From positions 1-8,453 of the forward strand of contig DAOMZV010000027.1 in the NCBI GenBank assembly GCA_035400705.1: a DNA stretch of 8,453 nucleotides. Reading direction: 5' to 3'. Positions 1 through 5,677 of the stretch are shown here, one piece after another. This DNA comes from GWC2-40-17 sp035400705 (GTDB lineage Bacteria; Patescibacteriota; Patescibacteriia; Magasanikbacterales; UBA10003). The translations under genes were made by a program, and so were the position numbers. Each line of letters starts with the position of its first letter. Position 1 is the stretch's first letter. The notes below the pieces were generated by a model. That model worked only from the letters and a program-made list of their open reading frames with translations. It did no database searches and was not told where the DNA came from.

Positions 1-1738
1 ACAAATAAGAGGCAACTTGAGAATTGGGCCCGGTATAAGTAGTGCAAGTATTAAATTGCGCATCACAAGCGTCACCGTTTATTTTCCAATAATTTTTTTC
101 TTTTAAACAATAACCCCAAGAATTACAAATTCCTGTTTTAGGATCTTCTCCAACACAATTTTGAATATCCGCGCAATATTTAGATCTTTGACCCGGAGAA
201 TCACTGGACGGATCAACTAGAAATAAAGAACCAAAGGCTTCAGAACCACATTTAGCTTTAGGAGCTACAATTAACCAATTGGGATCAATTAAATGATAAA
301 ACAAGTGAGTATCCTTATAAAATCCTGCCACTACCTGTTGTAAAGTAACAGAACCTTGACCAGATTTTTTAGCTGCAATTTCCCAACCAATTGGCAGAAT
401 TCGCAAAACACGTAGTTTTACCAAATTATCATAACAATAAGCATTTTGAGTACAAGGCACGCCCGGTCCTAGAAGTTGCCACTCCCCATGTAATAATCCT
501 TGTTTAAGAGCTTCACTCACAGTTACATTTTCACCAGCTTGAGAACGGCTTAAAAGATTTATAAAATCATCATCTAAGGCACCACAAAACGGGGAACTAT
601 TATTAGAAGAACAATCTAAAGAAGCTTCGGTAATATATTGACTTCGATAGTCTTCAATTTCAGAAAAGGTTGGTTTAGTAAAATCAGCAAAATAAGCTTC
701 TGAAGCCTGCCGACGCCCCACCAGCTGAGCTTCATAAGCTAAAGGATCAGTATCTTTAAGAGAATCTTTTATCCATTGGCCAATTTTACCAACAGATAAC
801 ATGCCAAATTTTAATAATTTTTCTTGAATCTTATTGGCTACAGTATCTAAAAAAAGCATGCCCGATTCTTTTAAAATACTCGGCATGGTGTATTTATTCC
901 ATTCTTTCATACTTACTTCTATTGCCTTAGCTCTTTCGGCAGTTTCTCTAGCATCTTCAGCAGGATTACTCGCACTAACTGCTTGTTCTGTTGTTTCTGG
1001 TGGAGCAGTAGCTTCGCCACTTACAGGTGCTGTCGGAGGAAGAAGACCACCAGCTCCCTTGTTTCCTGTTTTTTCTTTTGCCTTTTCTTTAGCTAATTTT
1101 TCTAATTCTTCAATTACTTCTATTGAATTACGGGACAAAGACAAACCATTTTGGCCAGCTTCAAATCCTAAACCGATTTTATCCCAATAGGCTGGTTCAG
1201 CCATTCTAGAATAAGCCTCTTTAATTTCAGAAAAATTACAACGGGGTTGTGGGGCATTAATTTCCGCCATCTGTAATTTTAATTTTAAATTTAATTCTGG
1301 TGATTGCGGAGAACAAAGATTGATCCCAAATTTTTTAGTCACATCCCATTCATCACCAAAAGTGCCAATAAAATCGGCAGCGGCTGACTCTCCCGCATTT
1401 TTAAAATATTCAGCCGGATCTTGGACCCACATTGGACCCTTAGTATAATCGCCACTAGCCACCCAATTAGCTGAATCTTGAGCAAACTTGGTTAAAAAAG
1501 TCCTCATGGTCTTAATTAAAGCAGTACCAGCAGCTTGACCCATTTTCTTAAAACTAGTATCAAAAGCTTCTTTGAATTTTTTCTTTATCGCTTCTGCTTG
1601 TGCTACTAAATCTTGCACCACTGTTACAGCTTGTGCTTTAGCTGGTTGAGCAGCTAGTAAATTAAAAACAAAGAAAAATAAAAACAACCCGACAAAAATT
1701 TTTCTAGCAAGACTATTATTTTCTTTGAAAAAATTCAT
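1..1738 (-). CDS. Large exported cysteine-containing protein of unknown function, C-terminus cut by window edge
   Basis: The frame is open from the ATG at 1738 to the left edge, giving 579 residues with no stop. The N-terminus looks like a signal peptide: Lys/Arg at residues 5-13, a Phe/Leu/Val-rich core at 14-29, then AKAQA at 33-37 as a likely signal peptidase I site. An Ala/Lys-rich helical stretch follows (about 40-90), then a charged helix (208-225), a Pro/Thr/Ala-rich low-complexity linker (about 228-265) and a more globular second half. Thirteen cysteines are seen, at 142, 167, 376, 385, 429, 435, 497, 522, 528, 538, 544, 558 and 565. They crowd towards the visible end with aromatic-rich spacing such as NSWGYC, which suggests disulfides outside the membrane. 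It starts 17 nt after the TSP3 gene, so the two are probably cotranscribed. No Shine-Dalgarno motif precedes it. I do not recognise a catalytic domain. It resembles long exported proteins I associate with Patescibacteria, from memory only. That the frame is coding is near certain; the function is unknown. Confidence 0.85.
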   Translation of the reverse strand, partial: MNFFKENNSLARKIFVGLFLFFFVFNLLAAQPAKAQAVTVVQDLVAQAEAIKKKFKEAFDTSFKKMGQAAGTALIKTMRTFLTKFAQDSANWVASGDYTKGPMWVQDPAEYFKNAGESAAADFIGTFGDEWDVTKKFGINLCSPQSPELNLKLKLQMAEINAPQPRCNFSEIKEAYSRMAEPAYWDKIGLGFEAGQNGLSLSRNSIEVIEELEKLAKEKAKEKTGNKGAGGLLPPTAPVSGEATAPPETTEQAVSASNPAEDARETAERAKAIEVSMKEWNKYTMPSILKESGMLFLDTVANKIQEKLLKFGMLSVGKIGQWIKDSLKDTDPLAYEAQLVGRRQASEAYFADFTKPTFSEIEDYRSQYITEASLDCSSNNSSPFCGALDDDFINLLSRSQAGENVTVSEALKQGLLHGEWQLLGPGVPCTQNAYCYDNLVKLRVLRILPIGWEIAAKKSGQGSVTLQQVVAGFYKDTHLFYHLIDPNWLIVAPKAKCGSEAFGSLFLVDPSSDSPGQRSKYCADIQNCVGEDPKTGICNSWGYCLKEKNYWKINGDACDAQFNTCTTYTGPNSQVASYL

Positions 1739-1755
1739 ATAAAAACTTTTAAAAC

Positions 1756-2601
1756 TCAAAGATCTTTAATTAGATCTAGTAGAGTTTGGTCATCTAATTG
1801 ATTTAAAGTTTCTTCCGGCACCCCATTAGTCTTTAAAATTTCTCTTAAAGATTTTAGGTCCACTTGTCCAGAGCTAATAGTATTAACCTCGGCAGTGGCT
1901 GTGTCTAAATTATTTGCTAAAGTATTAAATTCTTCCAAACTTCCAGAAGACCCGGCATTAAGAGTTGAGGTGGTAGAAGTCATGAATTCTTTAAACCAGG
2001 CAACTAATTCCTCATCACTAACCTGATTTAGAATTTGGGCATCAGCACCATTAGAAGTCAAAAAAGACCGAATGGTTGCCGCGTCAGGATTGGTCGTAAA
2101 AATCGCTTGTAACGCTAACTGCTCGGCCGAAGGCACTACTTCAACTGGATTTTTTAAAGTACTAGTGGTAATTTGACCAGAAACAGGATTAGTAATTTCA
2201 CTGGAATAACAATTTTGCCCCTTAGGGCAATTGGGATCGGTTCCCGCATCAACTTCTTGTTTATCATTTATTTCATCAGAATCGCTATCTGTTAAATAAG
2301 GGCTAGTACTATAAATGTATAATTCATCATAGTCAGATAAACCATCTTGATCGGTATCTTTAATCTTAGCCTGTTCCATTAATTCACTTTCTGTTAACTC
2401 CGTTTCTTCACCACCAGAATATTTTAAAGCAAACAAAGCAAAAGGGGTCTTTAAATTATTTCCCATTTGTCTAAAACCTAAATAGACAATCAAAATAGCC
2501 AAAAGAACAAACCCTGAAAAGGCTAGTTTTTCTTTTTTGCTGAACCCCGAGGCTACTGTCGGAGATTCTATATTTAATTGTGGATTTTTTGGTTCGTCCA
2601 T
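1756..2601 (-). CDS. Single-pass membrane protein with thrombospondin type 3 (calcium-binding) repeats
   Basis: 281 residues. A polar, Lys-ending N-terminal tail (1-25) precedes one hydrophobic helix (about 26-43), so the bulk is probably outside the cell with the tail inside. Residues 82-93 (DTDQDGLSDYDE) and 105-116 (DSDSDEINDKQE) are consecutive acidic loops of the thrombospondin type 3 kind, known to bind Ca2+. They are followed by GTDPNCPKGQNC (120-131), whose two cysteines could form a disulfide. The C-terminal half holds two copies of a ~30-residue motif (177-206 and 252-281, the latter ending the protein) separated by a Ser/Thr-rich linker. The ATG at 2601 is supported by a promoter whose -10 box ends 8 nt upstream. 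The stop is TGA, 17 nt before the next exported-protein gene. A structural or adhesive surface role is inferred; no enzyme motif is visible. Family placement is fairly sure, role is not. Confidence 0.88.
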   Translation of the reverse strand: MDEPKNPQLNIESPTVASGFSKKEKLAFSGFVLLAILIVYLGFRQMGNNLKTPFALFALKYSGGEETELTESELMEQAKIKDTDQDGLSDYDELYIYSTSPYLTDSDSDEINDKQEVDAGTDPNCPKGQNCYSSEITNPVSGQITTSTLKNPVEVVPSAEQLALQAIFTTNPDAATIRSFLTSNGADAQILNQVSDEELVAWFKEFMTSTTSTLNAGSSGSLEEFNTLANNLDTATAEVNTISSGQVDLKSLREILKTNGVPEETLNQLDDQTLLDLIKDL

Positions 2602-2609
2602 TTAAATAT

Positions 2610-2638
2610 ATTATAACTTTTTTAAATTAAACTCACAA
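2610..2638 (-). promoter_or_regulatory. Sigma-70-type promoter for the TSP3 surface-protein gene
   Basis: On the minus strand, TTGTGA (2638-2633, 4 of 6 consensus) is followed by exactly 17 nt and a perfect TATAAT (2615-2610). The predicted start of transcription is about 2603, 0-3 nt before the ATG at 2601, so the mRNA would be nearly leaderless. It sits in the 66-nt gap after ksgA, which shows no clear terminator, so read-through from the upstream operon may add to expression. Confidence 0.65.
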
Positions 2639-2667
2639 GTCCCCAATCCACAAATTTTAATTCTAAC

Positions 2668-3474
2668 TTATTTTAACTTAATTTTAGATAAGTTTTCAGC
2701 CAATTTTAACCAATCATCCAAGCTTAAGTCTTCGGCGCGACATTGTGCCAACAATTTGGTTTGCTCTAAAGCCTGTTTAATTGCTGTTTCGGAAAATAAA
2801 GCCTTGAGATTTTTTTTCAACATTTTTCTTTTTTGACTAAAACCAATTTTAACCAGTTGAAAGAAAAATTTTTCCTGTTCGGAATTTTGTCGTTGCTGAA
2901 TAGAGACTATCTTTAAAATAGCGCTGTCCACTTGCGGTGGCGGATTAAAAGAACTAGGTTTAACAATTTGTAAAATTTCCGGCTGGCCAAAATATTGCAC
3001 CATAATCGTTAAAAAGGAACTCTCGCCGGGTGCCGCACAAATTCTTTGAGCCACTTCCTTTTGTACTAGGAGCACCATCAGGTTTGGCTTAACCTCTCCT
3101 GACAAAAATTTAGTAAGAATTAGGGAAGTTAGATTATAAGGAATGTTGGCAACAATTTTATAAGACTGATTAGCTAATGATTTAGTCTCAAAAGAAAGAA
3201 CATCAGTATTTTTAATTTCGACATTTTTTTCTTGAACAAATTTTTCTTGCAGCTCCGGAATTAATCGCGAATCTACTTCTAAAGACAGAACCCGCCCTGC
3301 TCGTTTAGCTAATTCTGTAGTCAACACTCCCTGCCCTGCACCAATTTCTAAAATAAAATCGGTTGAAGTAATTTCTCCAGCAGCAACAATTTTTTGTAAA
3401 ACATTTTGATCAATCAAAAAATTTTGGCCGTAGGATTTATCTTTTTTGAATTTTTTAATTTTATCTTTTTGCAT
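2668..3474 (-). CDS. ksgA: 16S rRNA (adenine(1518)-N6/adenine(1519)-N6)-dimethyltransferase RsmA/KsgA
   Basis: 268 residues, the usual length for the family. KsgA/RsmA uses S-adenosylmethionine to dimethylate two adjacent adenines in the 3'-terminal helix 45 of 16S rRNA during late 30S assembly. Visible motifs in order: YGQNFLID (15-22, substrate-entry motif of the family), EIGAGQGVLT (43-52, SAM-binding motif I), LEVD (65-68, acidic residue expected to hold the SAM ribose), NIPYN (110-114, motif IV of N6-adenine methylases), SFNPPPQVDSA (175-185), then a basic C-terminal domain with QKRKMLKKNL (214-223) and a closing RAEDLSLDDW (246-255). The ATG at 3474 lies 9 nt after the tsaC stop and is followed by a Lys-rich leader of about 13 residues. 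No Shine-Dalgarno motif is present. It is the last gene of the prfB-tsaC-ksgA run. All key motifs are intact. Confidence 0.97.
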   Translation of the reverse strand: MQKDKIKKFKKDKSYGQNFLIDQNVLQKIVAAGEITSTDFILEIGAGQGVLTTELAKRAGRVLSLEVDSRLIPELQEKFVQEKNVEIKNTDVLSFETKSLANQSYKIVANIPYNLTSLILTKFLSGEVKPNLMVLLVQKEVAQRICAAPGESSFLTIMVQYFGQPEILQIVKPSSFNPPPQVDSAILKIVSIQQRQNSEQEKFFFQLVKIGFSQKRKMLKKNLKALFSETAIKQALEQTKLLAQCRAEDLSLDDWLKLAENLSKIKLK

Positions 3475-3483
3475 GTCTGAATT

Positions 3484-4065
3484 TTAAAAAGTAATTTCTC
3501 CTTGGCGCAAAACTTGTATCTTGCCAGTTGTCTCAACTTTAATAATTGTAGAGGGACGACGAGGAGGTAGATTCCCTCCTTCAATAAAACAAAGATCTGA
3601 ATACTGCTGGGAAAATTTTTCTTGCAGTTCTGCCGTAGAGTAAATTTCGTTCTCGCCTGATAAATTAGCCGAAGTAGAAACAATCGGCCGATCTAATTTT
3701 TCAGAAAGTTGCCGCGCGATTTGATGACCGGAAATTCTCACGGCCACAGTTTGATCAGCGGCCACGCATCCCTGCGCCAAACCCTGGCGACTAGGTAAGA
3801 TCAAAGTTAGAGGACCGGGCCAATACCTTTTAACCAATTCTTTAGCTGGTTCATTAAGCATGGTCCAATGTTCAACCATCAACAAATTACCCATAATTAC
3901 CGGCAGAGTAAATTTTAAAGGTCGCTGTTTAATTTGAAAAATCAAATCAACGGCTGCTTGATTCGTAGCATCACAACCCAAAGCATAAGCGGTTTCCGTA
4001 GGATAAATTAGAACTCTCCCCTGTTTTAAATGTTCCACTGCCTCAGTTAAAGAAACTTCTCGCAT
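3484..4065 (-). CDS. tsaC: L-threonylcarbamoyladenylate synthase, single-domain YrdC/TsaC type
   Basis: 193 residues. The enzyme makes threonylcarbamoyl-AMP from threonine, bicarbonate and ATP, the first step of N6-threonylcarbamoyladenosine (t6A) at position 37 of tRNAs that read ANN codons. The transfer step needs TsaD/TsaB/TsaE, not encoded here. Motifs: YPTETAYALGCDA (21-33), KQRP (46-49, basic residues of the nucleotide pocket), WPGPLTLIL (82-90), TVAVRISGH (106-114), STSANLSGE (130-138) and PSTII (171-175), ending RQGEITF as is typical of YrdC domains. The length fits a stand-alone YrdC domain; the extra C-terminal Sua5 domain of the ~340-residue form is absent. It starts only 2 nt after the prfB stop, so translation is probably coupled. 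YciO-like paralogues share the fold, but the motif set and placement favour TsaC. Confidence 0.93.
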   Translation of the reverse strand: MREVSLTEAVEHLKQGRVLIYPTETAYALGCDATNQAAVDLIFQIKQRPLKFTLPVIMGNLLMVEHWTMLNEPAKELVKRYWPGPLTLILPSRQGLAQGCVAADQTVAVRISGHQIARQLSEKLDRPIVSTSANLSGENEIYSTAELQEKFSQQYSDLCFIEGGNLPPRRPSTIIKVETTGKIQVLRQGEITF

Positions 4066-4067
4066 AA

Positions 4068-5180
4068 TTAGTGTCGTTGAAATTTTAAATAGGCTTCTAT
4101 AAAATCAATCAAATCTCCGTCTAAAACTTTTTCCGGATCTTTAGATTCAAACTCGGTCCGGTGATCTTTGACTAAATGATAGGGATGCAAAACATAACTT
4201 CTAATTTGGTTACTCCAACCAGCTTCATGATATTCGCCGCGCAAATCAGCCAGCTCCTGCGTCTGCTCTTCTTCTAAACGAGCGACAAGCTTGGCTTTTA
4301 AAATTTTCATAGCCATTTCCTTGTTTTGCTGTTGACTTCTTTCATTCTGGCAAGAAACAGTTAGACCGGTAGGCAAATGAACCAAACGCACAGCACTATA
4401 AGTAGTATTAACTGATTGCCCGCCCTTACCCGAAGACATAAAAGTATCCACGCGTAGATCTTCTGGCCTAATTTCCAACTGTTTTCCCGCCGTAGCCAGT
4501 TCGTCAATCTCGGGTAAAACTTCAACCAAGGCAAAAGAAGTGTGACGCATTTTTTCCGCATCAAAAGGAGAAATTCTGACCAAACGATGAACACCATGCT
4601 CGGATTTCAAAAAACCATACGCCTGCGTTCCTTTAACCAAAAGAGTTATACTTTTAACTCCTGCTTCTCCCCCGCGGCTTTCATTTAAAACCTGGACTTT
4701 AAATCCTTTTTTTTCCGCAAAGCGTAAATACATTCGCAAAAGCATCTCGGCAAAATCCATCGCATCAACACCACCCGTCCCAGCGTGAATGGATAAAAAA
4801 GCATTATTGCAATCATGGGGCCCGGAAAATAATAAACCAATTTCTGCTTCGGCAAATTGATCTTTTAATTTTAAAGTGGAAGATTCTAACTCTTCGCGTA
4901 AATTAACCGCTCGGTCTTGCTCATCCAATTGAGCCATTTCTAAAAGATCCGTCGTCTGCTGCCGAAAAGATAGCCACTGGGCGCTTTCTTTTTTTAATTC
5001 ATCATACTTCTGAGTTATCTCTCCAGCTTGAACAGTATCAGACCAAAAATTAGGAGCGGACATAACCTCTTCTAATCTTTTTATTTCTTGATTTTTTTGA
5101 TCTAAATGTAAAATCTCCCAAGCTTCTTGAGTTTTGGTTTGGATATTTTTCAATTCGGTAATAATTTCTTTTAGAGTCAT
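4068..5180 (-). CDS. prfB: Peptide chain release factor 2
   Basis: 370 residues. RF2 reads UAA and UGA in the ribosomal A site and triggers peptide release. Diagnostic residues: SPF at 204-206, the tripeptide that discriminates RF2 from RF1 (which has a PxT-type motif), and GGQ at 253-255 within SGKGGQSVNTT, the catalytic loop whose Gln is normally methylated by PrmC. An N-terminal coiled region (about 1-110) and the AGTGGVDAMDFAEML segment (133-147) match the family architecture. The reading frame is continuous through the region where E. coli prfB has its in-frame UGA and +1 programmed frameshift, so no recoding is needed. The ATG at 5180 has an extended -10 box about 12 nt upstream and no Shine-Dalgarno. 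It is first in a three-gene operon with tsaC and ksgA. Its presence argues against UGA being reassigned to glycine, as known in Absconditabacteria and Gracilibacteria. Confidence 0.97.
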   Translation of the reverse strand: MTLKEIITELKNIQTKTQEAWEILHLDQKNQEIKRLEEVMSAPNFWSDTVQAGEITQKYDELKKESAQWLSFRQQTTDLLEMAQLDEQDRAVNLREELESSTLKLKDQFAEAEIGLLFSGPHDCNNAFLSIHAGTGGVDAMDFAEMLLRMYLRFAEKKGFKVQVLNESRGGEAGVKSITLLVKGTQAYGFLKSEHGVHRLVRISPFDAEKMRHTSFALVEVLPEIDELATAGKQLEIRPEDLRVDTFMSSGKGGQSVNTTYSAVRLVHLPTGLTVSCQNERSQQQNKEMAMKILKAKLVARLEEEQTQELADLRGEYHEAGWSNQIRSYVLHPYHLVKDHRTEFESKDPEKVLDGDLIDFIEAYLKFQRH

Positions 5181-5192
5181 AAGAATAGTTTA

Positions 5193-5201
5193 TTTATACC
5201 A
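5193..5201 (-). promoter_or_regulatory. Candidate extended -10 promoter of the prfB-tsaC-ksgA operon
   Basis: The minus strand reads TGG followed by TATAAA (5201-5193), a TGn-extended -10 element with 5 of 6 matches to TATAAT. Predicted transcription start is near 5186, leaving a leader of about 6 nt before the ATG at 5180. The -35 position at 17-nt spacing (5221-5216) is weak and overlaps the upstream terminator, as expected when an extended -10 carries the promoter. It is the only good candidate between the terminator and prfB. Confidence 0.5.
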
Positions 5202-5217
5202 AAACTCTGACAATTTT

Positions 5218-5244
5218 AAAAGCCCCGCAACTGGCGAGGCTTTT
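5218..5244 (-). terminator. Rho-independent terminator after the DUF4870-type gene
   Basis: An inverted repeat pairs 5218-5228 with 5234-5244 around a 5-nt loop. The GC-rich core is flanked by A and T runs, giving a U run on either strand. The one non-Watson-Crick position (5225 with 5237) is C-A in a plus-strand RNA but G-U in a minus-strand RNA, so the stem is fully paired only for minus-strand transcripts. It begins 10 nt after the stop codon at 5254 and precedes the prfB promoter. The minus-strand U run is short (four U). Confidence 0.78.
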
Positions 5245-5253
5245 TTAAAAAAA

Positions 5254-5580
5254 CTACAACTTTATCTTATCGGCGTATTTACCAATTAGAGGCAATTCTT
5301 CCATCTTGCCACTATAGGCATTTTGCATACCGACTACGGTAAAAACAATCGCGGCAATCCACAAGGCCCAACCCGCCACAGGCACCCAACCGACCAACCA
5401 AGTAACTAACCATAATAAACATAAAACTAAACCCTGCTTGCCGTGAAATTGAGCATAAGGGCTATCTTTTTTTCCAAGTAACGGGACTAAACACAGCAAA
5501 CCTAAATAGCCAATAACGGAAACAATTTTATTACTCTCAAAATCTTTTTGCTCCGGCACTTTTTTGATTTCTGGTGACAT
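5254..5580 (-). CDS. Small membrane protein of the DUF4870/Tic20-like type
   Basis: 108 residues. A polar N-terminal segment (1-18) is followed by three hydrophobic stretches at about 19-36, 49-67 and 69-87, then a charged tail. FHGKQGLVL (about 45-53) after the first helix, and a C-terminal NAYSGKMEELPLIGKYADK preceding the end, match the DUF4870 pattern in which a His-x-x-x-Gly-like segment opens the second helix and a Pro-Leu-Ile-Gly motif follows the third. The family is widespread and its biochemical role is not established; a relation to Tic20-like proteins is a fold-level suggestion only. It stands alone between two terminators, downstream of groEL and upstream of prfB, so it is probably its own transcript. 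The ATG at 5580 has no Shine-Dalgarno. The stop is TAG. A poor TGT-TATTCT element at 5624-5616 is the best promoter guess. Confidence 0.88.
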   Translation of the reverse strand: MSPEIKKVPEQKDFESNKIVSVIGYLGLLCLVPLLGKKDSPYAQFHGKQGLVLCLLWLVTWLVGWVPVAGWALWIAAIVFTVVGMQNAYSGKMEELPLIGKYADKIKL

Positions 5581-5640
5581 AGTTAAAATAATTTAAAATT
5601 GACTTATCTTTCTCTAGAATAACACAATTTAAGATAAAAT

Positions 5641-5674
5641 AAAAACTGCCTCGTAAAAAAACGAAGCAGTTTTT
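5641..5674 (-). terminator. Rho-independent terminator of the groESL operon
   Basis: A 13-bp inverted repeat pairs 5641-5653 with 5662-5674 around an 8-nt loop. On the minus strand it reads AAAAACTGC(T)TCG, loop, CGA(G)GCAGTTTTT followed by ATTTT, giving a U-rich tail. The single non-Watson-Crick position (5650 with 5665) is a G-U pair in minus-strand RNA but a C-A mismatch in plus-strand RNA, which orients it to minus-strand transcription. It starts 3 nt after the groEL stop codon at 5678. Confidence 0.9.
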
Positions 5675-5677
5675 ATT

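Noticed and set aside
834..1190. Plus-strand open frame of 118 codons
   Set aside because: It lies wholly inside the long minus-strand exported-protein gene, which has a signal peptide and coherent composition. The plus-strand product is low-complexity and unlike any family.
1760..1777. Repeated AGATCT palindromes 12 nt apart
   Set aside because: They fall in the codons for the last residues of the TSP3 protein, where an Asp-Leu pair occurs twice; no flanking U run or other sign of a terminator.
3414..3683. Minus-strand frame of 89 codons overlapping tsaC and ksgA, and another at 4361-4597 inside prfB
   Set aside because: Both are out-of-frame with well-supported genes and have Leu/Lys/Phe-rich products without recognisable motifs.
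5208..5213. TTGTCA as a -35 box for prfB
   Set aside because: It is only 9 nt from the TATAAA box, and at 17-nt spacing the hexamer is AACTAT, a poor -10. The extended -10 explanation is better.
5616..5624. Possible promoter (TGT-TATTCT) for the DUF4870-type gene
   Set aside because: Only 4 of 6 matches to TATAAT and no acceptable -35; too weak in an A/T-rich spacer to list as a feature.
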